From the NCBI RefSeq assembly GCF_000173075.1, contig NZ_ABVL01000005.1, positions 248,001 to 312,000 on the forward strand: DNA of 64,000 nt, given 5' to 3'. The notes under the pieces were generated by a model. It was not told the DNA's origin. It ran no database searches and saw only the letters and a list, made by a program, of their open reading frames with translations. Below, piece after piece: positions 10,742 to 20,457 of the stretch. How positions within the stretch are numbered: position 1 is the stretch's first letter; every line of letters begins with the position of its first letter. The DNA comes from Chthoniobacter flavus Ellin428. GTDB taxonomy: Bacteria; Verrucomicrobiota; Verrucomicrobiia; Chthoniobacterales; Chthoniobacteraceae. The position numbers were made by a program, and so were the translations under genes.

Positions 10742-11230
10742 ATGAATCCTTCACCTCATCTCCTCGCGGACGATCGCGGAGTGGTAACCCAATGCCCGCG
10801 CTGCCACCGTGCCAATCGCATCCCTTTCTCGCGGCTGCATCAGAGCGGGCAATGCGGGAGCTGCAAAGCTCCCCTTGCCCATCCCGCCCTGCCGGTGGAA
10901 ATCGAATCCCTGGCGATATTTTCGGCGCTCATCGCTGGGGCATCGCTGCCCGTCCTTGTCGATTTCTGGGCGCCCTGGTGTGGCCCCTGTCAGATGGTCG
11001 CTCCGGAGGTCGCCAGATTGGCGGCTCTCGTTGCGGGCACCATGCTCGTCGCCAAGGTGAACACGGAAGCCAATCCCGACATTGCCGGGCGGCTGGGTGT
11101 GCGCTCGATCCCTCTCTTTGTCGTGTTCTTCAATGGAAAAGAAGTCGATCGAACCGCTGGTGCCATGGGCGCGGAGCAACTGCAGGCCTTTGCGTCCGCC
11201 GCGGCGCGCCGAGCGGAAGGGGCGCGCTGA
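10742..11230 (+). CDS. trxC: Thioredoxin with N-terminal zinc ribbon (TrxC-like)
   Basis: A 162-residue protein. The N-terminal CPRC...CGSC pairs (residues about 20-45) form a zinc ribbon as in thioredoxin 2, followed by a thioredoxin fold with the redox centre WAPWCGPC and the cis-proline region VRSIPLFVVFFNGKEV. It reduces protein disulfides in the cytoplasm. The ATG at 10742 is chosen because the upstream frame to 10622 has no family similarity and lies in the spacer shared with the divergently transcribed sheath gene. It is followed after 15 bases by the convergent ceramidase-like gene. Confidence 0.9.
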   Translation: MNPSPHLLADDRGVVTQCPRCHRANRIPFSRLHQSGQCGSCKAPLAHPALPVEIESLAIFSALIAGASLPVLVDFWAPWCGPCQMVAPEVARLAALVAGTMLVAKVNTEANPDIAGRLGVRSIPLFVVFFNGKEVDRTAGAMGAEQLQAFASAAARRAEGAR

Positions 11231-11245
11231 TTCGCTCAGTGTCGG

Positions 11246-12738
11246 CTAGGGCGCATGTTTCAGCCCTTTCAGAATCTCGAGCGATTCGCGTTCGATGATC
11301 TCACCGGCCTGGGTGCTGAGATACGAATGCTCACCGAACCAGGTCTCGTAGCTGCCGCCCTCGAATGCCTTCGCCGTGGGCACATACCCGTGCGCGCCGT
11401 TGGTTTGCTCGGCGACCATCGTATGCTGGAAAGGCGAGTGGCTCTTGATGCTCATGCCGATGCTGCAGAAGAGTTCGTCGGCATTGGTGACGATGGCGAA
11501 GTCATTGCCGATGCGGATGCCGGTCATGAAGTAATCATAAGACGGCTTCTCCCGCTGCTTCATGGTTTCGTAAGCCTGGCGATAATGCTCGAGTTGTCCC
11601 GGCCAGTTGCGGGCCACTTCGGCCTCCTTGAATTCCGGATGCTCGCGGCCCGGCATTTGAAACTCACGGCATTCGACGGAGAGCGAAGGCTGGGTGATGG
11701 GTTCGAGTTGTCCGACGCAGCGCACAAGTTCGCCCCCAAGCCGTTCGGCAAACAGGTCACGCTTCACGGTGTAGACCGGATTGATATCGCCGCACGCACC
11801 GGTGAGGAACAGCGTCGGGACCTCGTAACCTAATTGCTTTTGCACGCATTTCTCCACTTCGCCCGGATAGTCCGCCGAGATCACCGGCGCGCGCGTGTTG
11901 GCTGCGTGGCAGGCAAAATTATAGACAACGGCCTTCAGTTTCCCGTCCCCATTTCGGAGCGCGAGCACGTCGAACTCGGGATCTGCCGGGCCTTCCGCCG
12001 GATACTGCGCGGCTTCCGCCGGGTTTTCCAATTGCCAGCGGTTCCACGCGTGCCCGTCTTTGATCACACGCCGGCATTCGCTGATCCCTTCCGCTTTGCC
12101 TTTCGCGGTTCCAACCGTGCACGGTGCCACATCTCGCGCCGCCCGCGCCACGGCCTCGGCGATCGGGTCACCAGTTGATCTTCATAGTAACTCCACAACG
12201 GACCGAAGTGCGTGTGCGAGGCGCAGATGATGACATTGCTGGCCGGGATGCCGGTGTCCTGTTCGATCTTCGCCCGCGCACGCACCGCCAACTCGACCGG
12301 GTATTTCAGCGTGTCGAGCGTAACAATCGCCACTCTCTTGCCGCTCCCGGACAAAACCAGCGCCCGAACAAAAAGCCGCGTTTTCACTTCGGCTGCCCTT
12401 TTTGGTGAAGGTGACCCCGCAAGGGTGACCGGTTCGGTGGGGGTGATGTCCACGCTGCCCACTCCGGTATCGATCTGACCTGCGGCGATAGCCGGTTGGT
12501 CATCGGCGGAAAATGCGATCGAAGCGACCGACAAGAGTGCGGCAAGAAAGGCCAATGCCGATTTCAGATAGCGGTGCGGGCCTTGCTCACTGGCTCTCCC
12601 CCGAAGTAACTCGGAGGGTATTCTACAGAGGGGGAGGCGATGGAGTCGCATTTCTGGAAGCGTCGAGTGGATCTGAACCGAACGCAATGACAAGCCGTCG
12701 GTCACCCTGAGAAGGAGCGGGAGATCAGAGGGACGCAA
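11246..12738 (-). CDS. Secreted neutral/alkaline ceramidase-like hydrolase (frameshifted near 12166)
   Basis: The N-terminal part has a signal peptide (LAFLAALLSVASIAFSA) and then the start of the neutral ceramidase fold: VGSVDITPTEPVTLAGS, IVTLDTLKYP and the metal-site motif CASHTHFGP. The C-terminal part (from 12151 down) continues with VVYNFACHAANTR, LFLTGACGDINPVY and NADELFCSIGM. The two halves join if one base is restored in the GGG at 12165-12167 (giving VTPIAEAVARAARDV). The family hydrolyses amide bonds of ceramides or related lipids, but many verrucomicrobial members are uncharacterised. The start is unsure: 12738 is the longest option, while an internal start nearer the hydrophobic stretch would give a tidier signal peptide. 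Confidence 0.75.
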
Positions 12739-12900
12739 GTGAAAATAATCGAATTAGTTTAATGATTTGTAGTTAAGCACTGTTTCGCTTTACTGCTTTT
12801 TGGCTCCGTTTATAGAAGATGGCGTGACGTGCATGCGGCTCGCCTCACCTACGTCGTGTTCCTGCTTCCCCCGACACCTTCCCCAATCATTCCTTCCGTC

Positions 12901-14370
12901 ATGATCGCCATGTCTCGTTTCCTTGTGGTCGCCGGCTTTTGGTTGTCCGCCGGCCTTGCCACTTTTGCCGCGGACAAGCCGCGGAACATCCTCTTCATCC
13001 TGAGCGACGACCATCGCTGGGATTTCATGAGCTTCATGCCTGAGGCGCCGAAGTTTCTCGAGACACCGAACCTCGATCGTCTCGCGAAGGAAGGCGCGCA
13101 TTTGCGCAACGCCTTTTGCAGTACGTCGCTCTGCTCGCCAAGCCGCGCCTCGATTCTTACCGGGCAATACATGCACCATCATGGCGTCGTGGATAATCAG
13201 CGACCCGAGCCGGCGGCCATTCGCTATTTTCCGGAGTATCTTCGCGCCGCCGGGTATGAGACCGCGTTCCTCGGAAAATGGCACATGGGCGAGGATAGCG
13301 ACAATCCCCGCAAAGGCTTCGATTACTGGGCAGGCTTCCGCGGGCAGGGCCACTACTTCGACGACACCTACAACATCAATGGCGAGCACAAGAAGATCGA
13401 CGGCTACAGTTCGGACGTGCTCACCGATCTGGCGCTGGATTGGCTGAAGCATCGCGGGGACAAGCCGTTCTTTTGCGAGCTTTGCTACAAGGCGCCGCAT
13501 TATCCTTTTGAACCCGCGCCGCGGAACAAGGGGCGCTACGAGAAAGCGCCGATTCCTTATCCGGAAACCATGGCGAATACCGAGGAAAATTACCTCACGC
13601 AACCGCGCTGGGTGCGCGAACGGCGGTTTGGCATTCACGGGGTGGACCACATGGAAACGGGCCGCTTCGATCACGATCCTGTCCCGTCATTCGAGGATCT
13701 CTATCACCGCTACAGCGAGACCGTGTTTTCGATGGATGAAAACATCGGCCGGCTGCTGAAGTATCTCGATAACACCGGCCTGCGGGATTCGACCATCGTC
13801 GTTTACATGGCCGACAATGGCTTCGAGCTCGGCGAGCACGGCTTCTACGACAAGCGCGATGCTTTCGAAACGAGCATGCGTGTGCCCATGCTGTTGCGGG
13901 CGCCGGGCGCCGTAAAGCCCGGAACGGTGGTGACGAAGATGGTGCAGAATATCGACATTGCCCCCACGCTGCTCGAAGCCGCGGGAGTGACCGTGCCCGC
14001 GGATGCACCGAAGATGGATGGCTATTCTTTCTGGCCGCTCGTGCAGGGTCGAGACGTCCCGTGGCGTGACCACATTCTTTACGAATACTACTGGGAACGG
14101 AATTTCCCCGCGACGCCGACCACCTTCGCCATCCGCACCGACCGCTGGAAGTATGTTTACACACACGGCCTCTGGGACCGCGACGGACTTTACGACCTCG
14201 AGACCGATCCGGTGGAGCGGCACAATTTGATCGATGTGCCCGCCTTCCGCGAGCAGGGAGGGAAGTTGCGTGGCCAGCTCTTCGACGAGTTGGATAAATC
14301 CGGTGGCCTCCGCATCACGATTGCCCCGCCCGCCGGCGAGGTGCTCGATGATCGGAAGCTGTCGCGCTAG
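12901..14370 (+). CDS. Secreted family S1 sulfatase
   Basis: About 489 residues with a signal peptide (MSRFLVVAGFWLSAGLATFAA). It has the alkaline-phosphatase-superfamily sulfatase pattern: metal-binding ILFILSDDHRWD, the formylglycine signature CSPSRASILTG with the modified residue at about Cys78, GKWHMG, and the metal site YMADNGFELGEHGFYDKR. The cysteine is converted to formylglycine by a maturase, which is not seen in this window (the SUMF1-fold gene at 60481 lacks cysteines). The substrate is probably a sulfated polysaccharide. The start at 12901 (or 12910) is preferred over 12829 because it places the signal peptide at the N-terminus. Confidence 0.9.
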   Translation: MIAMSRFLVVAGFWLSAGLATFAADKPRNILFILSDDHRWDFMSFMPEAPKFLETPNLDRLAKEGAHLRNAFCSTSLCSPSRASILTGQYMHHHGVVDNQRPEPAAIRYFPEYLRAAGYETAFLGKWHMGEDSDNPRKGFDYWAGFRGQGHYFDDTYNINGEHKKIDGYSSDVLTDLALDWLKHRGDKPFFCELCYKAPHYPFEPAPRNKGRYEKAPIPYPETMANTEENYLTQPRWVRERRFGIHGVDHMETGRFDHDPVPSFEDLYHRYSETVFSMDENIGRLLKYLDNTGLRDSTIVVYMADNGFELGEHGFYDKRDAFETSMRVPMLLRAPGAVKPGTVVTKMVQNIDIAPTLLEAAGVTVPADAPKMDGYSFWPLVQGRDVPWRDHILYEYYWERNFPATPTTFAIRTDRWKYVYTHGLWDRDGLYDLETDPVERHNLIDVPAFREQGGKLRGQLFDELDKSGGLRITIAPPAGEVLDDRKLSR

Positions 14371-14510
14371 CGCCGCTCGCCGTCAAACCCCTCAGTTGGA
14401 AGGGGTGGCAGGGGGGGTGAGGCGCCGAAGAGGCGCGCAGCGATGCGACGAGGGCGGCGAGGGCGGAGGTTTGCGCGTTGAAATTGGCGGTGGTGTCTTT
14501 GGCGCCTTCC

Positions 14511-14927
14511 TCATTCACCAATGATCTTGATCAGCGCCCGCTTGCGGCGCTTGCCGTCAAACTCGCCGTAGAAAATCTGCTCCCAAGGCCCGAGATCGAG
14601 CCGGCCGGCAGTGATGGCGACGACCACCTCGCGGCCCATGATGGTGCGCTTGAGATGCGCGTCCGCATTGTCCTCAGAGCCGTTGTGGTGGTACTGATTG
14701 TGCGGCTTTTCCGGCGCGAGTTTTTCCAGCCACACTTCGAAGTCGTGGTGCAACCCGCTCTCGTCGTCGTTGATGAAGACGGAGGAAGTAATGTGCATGG
14801 CGTTGACGAGGCACAGCCCCTCGCGCACGCTGCTTTCCTGCAAGGCCGCTTCCACCTGCGGCGTGATGTTCACCAATTGCCGCCGCTTGGGCAGCTCGAA
14901 CCAGAGTTCTTTGCGGAAGGATTTCAT
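14511..14927 (-). CDS. yjbQ: YjbQ/UPF0047 family protein
   Basis: A 138-residue protein of the secondary thiamine-phosphate synthase/YjbQ family ([64 protein letters not shown]). Members show weak thiamine phosphate synthase activity in vitro; the main physiological role is unsettled. Conserved His and Asp residues of the active site are present. The ATG at 14927 matches the family N-terminus; the open frame further upstream to 15011 looks like untranslated leader. Confidence 0.9.
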   Translation of the reverse strand: MKSFRKELWFELPKRRQLVNITPQVEAALQESSVREGLCLVNAMHITSSVFINDDESGLHHDFEVWLEKLAPEKPHNQYHHNGSEDNADAHLKRTIMGREVVVAITAGRLDLGPWEQIFYGEFDGKRRKRALIKIIGE

Positions 14928-15085
14928 GGGGCCTTCCTTCAGCTTGTTCTCATGGTGCGCGGGATTGAAGGGATTTTTCTGATAAAACGGAGTTTTTCTG
15001 CTGTTGGTCATTTTTAACGAAAGTGACTATTTTTCATGGACAAGGCTTGCCGCCCGGCGACGCGCCCTTTACACCCTTGCCCGCT

Positions 15086-16414
15086 ATGAATCGCTCTCCC
15101 CGTTTCCGCCTCTTCCTCATGATGGTGCTCGAGTTGGCCATCTGGGGGGCCTGGCTGCCGTTGATCTTCAGCTATCTGCCGAGCCTGGGTTTCACGCCCC
15201 TACAGCAGAGCCTGATTTTGAATGCCTTTCCGGTCGCGGCCATCATCGGGTTGTTTTTCAGCAATGAATTTGCCGATCGCAATTTCGCCGCGGAAAGGGT
15301 GCTGGCTTTCAGCAGCCTGGTCGGCGGCCTGGCGATTCTCGGGTGCGGTTTCGTCACCACGTTCTGGCCGTTCTTCAGCCTCATGTTGATCCATTGCCTG
15401 CTCTATGTGCCGACGATTTCCATCGTGAACTCGATCGCCTTCGCCAACGTGAAGGATCCGACGCGCGAGTTCGGTCTCATTCGCATGGGCGGCACGATCG
15501 GATGGATTGCGGTGGCCTGGCCGTTCACGTTTATCCTCGTGGATTGGAATGCGGTGCATGCGGCCAATCCGCACGGAATTGTGGATTGGTTTGGCAAGGT
15601 CTTCGCCTCGGGTTTGCAAGGGGCGGCGCTGCAATCCGCGACCCGCTGGACGTACATTGTCTCGGGAATCATCTCGCTGGTCCTGGCGGCCTTCAGCCTC
15701 ACGCTCCCGCACACGCCGCCGAAAACGAAGAAGGAAGGCGCCGGAGAAAGTCTCGCGTGGCTCGAGGCGATGCGCCTGCTCAAGCAGCCCTTCGTGCTCG
15801 TGCTCTGGATCGTCACGTTTGTCGATTCAGTCGTGCTCAACGCCTACTTCAACTGGACGGGCTCGTTCCTTGGTACCTCGTTAAAGGACGGCGGCGTAGG
15901 TATTCCCGGGAACTGGATCATGCCGGTGATGAGTATCGGCCAGATCGCGGAAATCCTCACCATGGCGGTGCTGGGCATGACGCTGAAGAAGCTTGGCTGG
16001 CGCGCGACGATGATCATCGGCACGCTCGGTCACGTGGTGCGTTTCGCGGTGTATGCCTATTTCCCGCAGAGCTGGGAGTTGATCGTGGGGGTGCAGATTC
16101 TCCACGGCATCTGCTACGCGTTCTTCTTCGCCACGGTTTATATTTTCGTGGACGCCTATTTCCCGCGCGACGTGCGCTCCAGCGCGCAAGGGCTCTTCAA
16201 CGTCATGGTGCTCGGCATCGGCGTCCTCGTGGCCAATACGGTGTGCCCGCATCTCATTCAGGAGACCTTCGCGAACAACGGGCATACGGATTTCAAGCAT
16301 CTCTTCCTCCTGCCGTGCTACGCGGGCTTGTTTGCCATGCTGCTGCTGGCCTTTGCCTTCCATCCACCGAAATCGGCGGATGCCGCAGCGGCCGCAGATA
16401 ACGCGTCGCATTGA
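15086..16414 (+). CDS. MFS permease, nucleoside:H+ symporter-like
   Basis: A 442-residue polytopic inner-membrane protein with about 12 hydrophobic segments. It resembles the NHS family (NupG/XapB): MMVLELAIWGAWLPLIFSYL at the first helix, NSIAFANVKDPTREFGLIRM and GTIGWIAVAWPFTF. PVC genomes carry many such copies next to sugar isomerase and oxidoreductase genes, so a nucleoside or sugar-like substrate is likely but not certain. The ATG at 15086 starts just before the first helix. It is convergent with gluQ. Confidence 0.82.
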   Translation: MNRSPRFRLFLMMVLELAIWGAWLPLIFSYLPSLGFTPLQQSLILNAFPVAAIIGLFFSNEFADRNFAAERVLAFSSLVGGLAILGCGFVTTFWPFFSLMLIHCLLYVPTISIVNSIAFANVKDPTREFGLIRMGGTIGWIAVAWPFTFILVDWNAVHAANPHGIVDWFGKVFASGLQGAALQSATRWTYIVSGIISLVLAAFSLTLPHTPPKTKKEGAGESLAWLEAMRLLKQPFVLVLWIVTFVDSVVLNAYFNWTGSFLGTSLKDGGVGIPGNWIMPVMSIGQIAEILTMAVLGMTLKKLGWRATMIIGTLGHVVRFAVYAYFPQSWELIVGVQILHGICYAFFFATVYIFVDAYFPRDVRSSAQGLFNVMVLGIGVLVANTVCPHLIQETFANNGHTDFKHLFLLPCYAGLFAMLLLAFAFHPPKSADAAAAADNASH

Positions 16415-16422
16415 GGGTGGTG

Positions 16423-17259
16423 CTACAGCACGGCATTCCACGCCGCGCGTAGCTCCGCGGGCTTGGCGCCGCGCTCGCGCAGGGTGCGCAGGCTGAGGGC
16501 GTCGTGGCGCTTGGCGAGGCGGACGCCGTGTTCATCGTTCATGAGCGGGGCGTGATAGAAGGCTGGCTCCGGTTCCGCGAGGGCGCGGTAAAGCAGGAGC
16601 TGCCGGCACGTGGAGGTGAGAAGATCCGCGCCGCGGACGACTTCGGTGATGCGCATCGCGGCGTCATCGGCGGTGCAGGCGAGTTGATAGCTCGGCAGGT
16701 CGTCCTTGCGCCAGACGAGAAAGTCGCCGAAATCGCGCCCGGCGATTTCGGCGTGCGGGCCGATCGCGCCATCGGTGAAGGAAATGGTCTCGCCTTCCGG
16801 AACACGGAAGCGCCAATTCACACCGGGCCGTGGGTGATCAGGTGAAGCATTCCGGCAGGTGCCGGGATAGAGCGGCTCCTCCTCGCCTTGATGCGGTGCC
16901 GAGAGCGCGCGGAGGACATCCTGTCGCGAACAGACGCAGGGGTAAAGAAACCCCGCCGTGCGCAAGTGCTCGAAGGCCGCGATATACAGCGGCAGGCGTT
17001 CGCTTTGATTGTAAGACGCGTCGGGTCCTCCGATGTCTGGACCCTCGCTCCAATCGAAACCGAACCAGCGCAGATCCTCAACCATCGCCGCGACGAATTC
17101 CGGCCGGCAACGCGTGCGGTCGAGATCGTCGTTCCGCAGGAGGAGCGTCCCCCCTGCCGCCTGGGCGCGCTGCTGCGCGATCCAAAACGTGCGCGCATGC
17201 CCGAGGTGCAGATACCCGGTGGGCGAAGGCGCGAGGCGGCCGCGATAGGGAGGATTCAC
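16423..17259 (-). CDS. gluQ: Glutamyl-Q tRNA(Asp) synthetase
   Basis: A 278-residue truncated class I GluRS paralog that attaches glutamate to queuosine of tRNA(Asp). Visible hallmarks are RGRLAPSPTGYLHLGHA (HIGH-type motif), LLLRNDDLDRTRC, zinc ligands in YPCVCSR and LYPGTCRN, and a degenerate KMSKS (VRLAKRHDAL). No anticodon-binding domain follows, as expected. I choose the GTG at 17259; the upstream ATG at 17301 would add residues that are just a translation of the inverted repeat B1 (17265-17404). The gene converges on the MFS permease gene. Confidence 0.92.
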   Translation of the reverse strand: MNPPYRGRLAPSPTGYLHLGHARTFWIAQQRAQAAGGTLLLRNDDLDRTRCRPEFVAAMVEDLRWFGFDWSEGPDIGGPDASYNQSERLPLYIAAFEHLRTAGFLYPCVCSRQDVLRALSAPHQGEEEPLYPGTCRNASPDHPRPGVNWRFRVPEGETISFTDGAIGPHAEIAGRDFGDFLVWRKDDLPSYQLACTADDAAMRITEVVRGADLLTSTCRQLLLYRALAEPEPAFYHAPLMNDEHGVRLAKRHDALSLRTLRERGAKPAELRAAWNAVL

Positions 17260-17264
17260 AAGCG

Positions 17265-17404
17265 AACATCCAACATCCAACGTCCAACACCCAACATCCA
17301 ATCACGCAAGCGCGGTGCGGCGCGGCGTTTTGTATCGAGGACCCGTTCCGCAGCGGAACCCATTGGATGTTCGATGTTGGATGTTGGGTGTTGGATGTTC
17401 TGCC
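17265..17404. repeat. Inverted repeat, family B copy 1
   Basis: Tandem-like CCAACATCCAAC units at 17265-17306 face complementary TTGGATGTTGG units at 17362-17400, separated by a GC-rich spacer with its own dyad (CGTTCCGCAGCGGAACC). It lies between gluQ and the M16 gene. The same family recurs at 25864-25932 and 58706-58820. Confidence 0.85.
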
Positions 17405-17405
17405 C

Positions 17406-18821
17406 TTACTTCGTCACCGGCTTCAATTCCTGGTCGTAGACGATGACCTTGCCGACCTTCTCGAGCTCCGGCTTGATCTCCTTGGCTTCGCCGACGACGA
17501 CGATGGCGACGTCTGAGGCGGTCAGGTATTTCTTGGCCAGTTCCTCCACTTGCGCGGGCGTCACCACGCTCATGCGCTTGGCGTAGGTCTTGTAGAAATC
17601 GGCGGGCAGGCCGTAGAGGTCGATGTCCTGCACGCGCTGCGCGGTGCGGGAGGTATTCTCCAGGCTCAGCAGGTAATTGCCGACGTTGTATTGCCGCTGC
17701 AGGGCGATTTCTTCTTCTTTCGCGGGCTCCGTGCGGATGCGCTCGATTTCCTTCAGGATCTCCGCGACGGCCGGGCCGGTCACTTCGTTGCGCGTCTCCG
17801 CGGTGGCTTCGAAATCGCCGGCGAGCTTCTTGTAATCGAAGGCCGACATCGAGCCATAGGTCCAGCCGTGCTTCTCGCGCAGGTTCTGGAAGAGACGACC
17901 GCTGAAGCCGCCGCCGAGCGTGGCGTTGACCACGTTAAGTTCCGGTAGGTCGGGGTTGTTGCGTGGTGGCGCGTCGCTCAGGACGATGATGTTCGATTGC
18001 ACCGAGCCAGGGCGATCGACGAGATGGATCGTGAGCCCTTTGATCTTCGGCAATTCAGGCAGCTTCAACTCCGGCACTTCGCCCTTTTGCCAGGAGCCAA
18101 AGGCTTTCTGGATCAGTGGCAGAATGTCGTCGGCCTTCACGTCGCCGACGACGGCGAGCGACGCATTATTCGGCAGGAATTGCGCGTGGTGAAACGCCAC
18201 GAGGTCGTCGCGCTTGAGCGCGGTGACGTCCTCCGGCGTGAGGTAATTGCCATAGGGGAAGCTGCCATACACGACCTTGCCCGCGAGTTTCTCCGCGAGG
18301 CTGGACGGCTGCTGTTTCTCCGCTTCCAGGGACGACAACGTCTGCTTCTGCACGCGCGCGAACTGCGGGTCGGCGAAGGCCGGATGCAGCACGGCGTCGG
18401 AGAAGAGATCGAGGATTTTGTCGGTGTATTTCGTGAGACCGCTGGCGGCCACGGAAATGGAATCCGGCCCGCTGGCGGCTTCGACCTTCACGCCAAGAGA
18501 ATCCGTCTCCAGCGCGAACGTCGCGGCATCGCGATGCTCGGTGCCGCGATTGAGCAGGCTGGCCGTGAAACTCGCCGCGCCCATTTTGCTGCCATCGGCA
18601 ATGGAGCCGCTGCGGATGATGAGGCGGAAGGTGACCGTCGGTTTGCGATCGTCGTGAATGACAAAGACCTTGAGGCCATTGGGCAGGGTCTCGGTGCGGT
18701 AATCCGGGAACGACGCCGCAGGCGCCGGGTCGGGTTCGGGTTTTTTGGTCCGGTCGATATCTGCGAAAGCCGGGATCGTGAGGCCGGCGAGGAGGAGGGG
18801 AAGAAGCGTTTTCGTTTTCAT
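17406..18821 (-). CDS. M16 family peptidase homologue lacking the HxxEH motif
   Basis: A 471-residue exported protein (signal peptide about 1-20) with two M16 half-domains (TLPNGLKVFVIHDDRKPTV, YPYGNYL-like FPYGNYLTPEDV, FLPNNASLAVVGDV; then VNATLGGGFSGRLFQNLREKHGWTYG). The zinc-binding HxxEH expected at about residue 80 is replaced by a stretch around MGAASFTASLLNRGTEHR, while the R/Y pair of the second domain (LREKHGWTYG) is kept. It is therefore probably the non-catalytic partner of the active M16 subunit encoded 20 bases upstream, as in mitochondrial processing peptidase-type heterodimers. Its stop is beside repeat B1. Confidence 0.9.
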   Translation of the reverse strand: MKTKTLLPLLLAGLTIPAFADIDRTKKPEPDPAPAASFPDYRTETLPNGLKVFVIHDDRKPTVTFRLIIRSGSIADGSKMGAASFTASLLNRGTEHRDAATFALETDSLGVKVEAASGPDSISVAASGLTKYTDKILDLFSDAVLHPAFADPQFARVQKQTLSSLEAEKQQPSSLAEKLAGKVVYGSFPYGNYLTPEDVTALKRDDLVAFHHAQFLPNNASLAVVGDVKADDILPLIQKAFGSWQKGEVPELKLPELPKIKGLTIHLVDRPGSVQSNIIVLSDAPPRNNPDLPELNVVNATLGGGFSGRLFQNLREKHGWTYGSMSAFDYKKLAGDFEATAETRNEVTGPAVAEILKEIERIRTEPAKEEEIALQRQYNVGNYLLSLENTSRTAQRVQDIDLYGLPADFYKTYAKRMSVVTPAQVEELAKKYLTASDVAIVVVGEAKEIKPELEKVGKVIVYDQELKPVTK

Positions 18822-18841
18822 CTTGAGCTATGGCGAAAAGG

Positions 18842-20221
18842 TTACTTGGCGGCGGGGGCTTCCGGGGCAGGGGCGCCGGCGGCGGGATAGCGCAAGGTGA
18901 ACATCTTCTCCTTGCCCAGATACTCTTTGGCGACGCGCTGGATATCTTCGCGCTTCACCGCGAAGTAGCGGTCGAGCTCCGTGTTGATGAGGTTCGTATC
19001 GCCGTAGAAGACGTGATAGCGCGCGAGGTTGCGGGCGCGGGTGGCCATGGTGCCGAAGCCGCTGGCAAACTCGGCTTCCTCCTGGTTGAGCGCCTTGCGG
19101 TATTCCTCCGCGGTCACGCCCTCGGCCTTCAGCTTCTCGACTTCCTCATCGATGAGCTTGTCGAGTTCATCGAGCGAGACCCCATGCTGGCCGGTGGCGA
19201 AGACGCCGAGCAGGCCGCCATTTTCGAGCAGGAAGGGAAACGCCTCGACATTCAACGCGGCCTGTTCCTTTTCCACGAGCCGCTTGTAAAGGCGCGAGCT
19301 GCGTCCAGTGCTGAGGATGTCGCCGAGCAATTGCAGCGCATAGGAATCCGGATTGGTTTCCGGCACGGCATGCCAGGCGTGCATGGTGGCATTGAGCGGC
19401 GTGTTGGGCTTGGCGACGTCGTGCGTCACCGGCGACGTGGGATCCGTCAGGTGAAACTCGGGCCGTTTGATGTCCGGGCCTTTGGGAATCGGGCCGAAGT
19501 ATTCCTCGACCAGCTTCTTCGTCTTATCGAGATCGAAGTCGCCGGCGATGGCGAGGGTCGCGTTATTCGGCAGGTAGTAGGTTTTGTAGAAATCGCGGAA
19601 TTCCTGGATGGTCGCCTGGTCGATGTATTGCACCGAACCGATCGGCACCCATGCGTAGGGCGTGCCGGCGAAGACGAGCTTGGACAGTTCCTCGAAGAGC
19701 GAACCGTAGGGCTGGTTGTCATAGCGCATGCGCTTCTCTTCCTTCACCACCTTGCGCTGCGTCTCCACGCCGACTTCGTCGATCTTCGAGTGCATCATGC
19801 GCTCGCTCTCGATCCACAGGGCCAGCTTCAGCTCATTGCTCGGCAGATTGAAGAAATAGTCCGTCTGGTCGAAGGAGGTGCTGGCGTTGAGGTTGCCGCC
19901 GGCGCCGGAGACGTATTTGTCGATCTTGCCGCGCGGAATGTTGTCGCTGCCCTCGAACATGAGGTGCTCGAAGAAGTGGGCGAAGCCCGTGCGATCCGCC
20001 CGCTCGTTCTTGCTGCCCACATGATAGAGCACATAGGTGGCGATGACCGGCGAAGTGTGGTTCTCGTGGAGAATGACGTGCAGGCCATTGGCCAGGTCGT
20101 ATTCGACGAACTGGATGGGCTTGAGCGTGATGCGCCGCGGGGCGGCGGGATCATCTTTCGCGACGGCACTAAGGGGGACGGCAAGGGCGGCCAGAATGGC
20201 CACGAATGGGGCGAGCTTCAT
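18842..20221 (-). CDS. M16 family zinc metallopeptidase, catalytic subunit
   Basis: A 459-residue exported protein with a signal peptide (MKLAPFVAILAALAVPLSAVA) and an intact inverted zinc motif HFFEHLMFEGSDN (HxxEH, residues about 83-87) and the distal glutamate region (VETQRKVVKEEKRMR). It continues with the second M16 domain (LLGDILSTGRSSRLYKRLVEKE). It forms an operon with the HxxEH-less homologue downstream (20 bases apart). The pair probably degrades peptides or processes proteins in the periplasm. Confidence 0.92.
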   Translation of the reverse strand: MKLAPFVAILAALAVPLSAVAKDDPAAPRRITLKPIQFVEYDLANGLHVILHENHTSPVIATYVLYHVGSKNERADRTGFAHFFEHLMFEGSDNIPRGKIDKYVSGAGGNLNASTSFDQTDYFFNLPSNELKLALWIESERMMHSKIDEVGVETQRKVVKEEKRMRYDNQPYGSLFEELSKLVFAGTPYAWVPIGSVQYIDQATIQEFRDFYKTYYLPNNATLAIAGDFDLDKTKKLVEEYFGPIPKGPDIKRPEFHLTDPTSPVTHDVAKPNTPLNATMHAWHAVPETNPDSYALQLLGDILSTGRSSRLYKRLVEKEQAALNVEAFPFLLENGGLLGVFATGQHGVSLDELDKLIDEEVEKLKAEGVTAEEYRKALNQEEAEFASGFGTMATRARNLARYHVFYGDTNLINTELDRYFAVKREDIQRVAKEYLGKEKMFTLRYPAAGAPAPEAPAAK

Positions 20222-20249
20222 GCGGGTTTTGGGGTAGGGAAAGCGGAGG

Positions 20250-20348
20250 TTCTTAATCTTAATCCTTGTTCCTTAATCCTTAATCCCCGCCTGCTACGCT
20301 GGGGGCTTCAAGATTAAGGATTAAAGATTAACGATTACGATTAAGAGG
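20250..20348. repeat. Inverted repeat, family A copy 1
   Basis: TTAATC/TCTTAATCC units at 20251-20286 face GATTAAGG/GATTACGATTAAG units at 20311-20346, with a short GC spacer between. It lies upstream of the M16 operon and upstream of the DUF4864 gene. Copies occur at 22741-22814, 31190-31272 and 50281-50350. Confidence 0.85.
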
Positions 20349-20457
20349 ATTCCGTAGACAGGCGGGAGTGTGGGGCGTTCAGATTCGGCGGGCAAGTTTT
20401 CCGCGTGTTTCGTTTTGGACGTGAATCCGGATGCCACCTGGGTTGCGATCTCAGGGT

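Noticed and set aside
17265..17404. Short repeated units that could suggest a CRISPR array
   Set aside because: Units are 6-12 bases and adjacent, arranged as inverted arms, without regular spacers or cas genes nearby.
18830..20317. 495-residue plus-strand frame opposite the M16 peptidase gene
   Set aside because: Antisense shadow; the minus-strand gene has HxxEH and a signal peptide.
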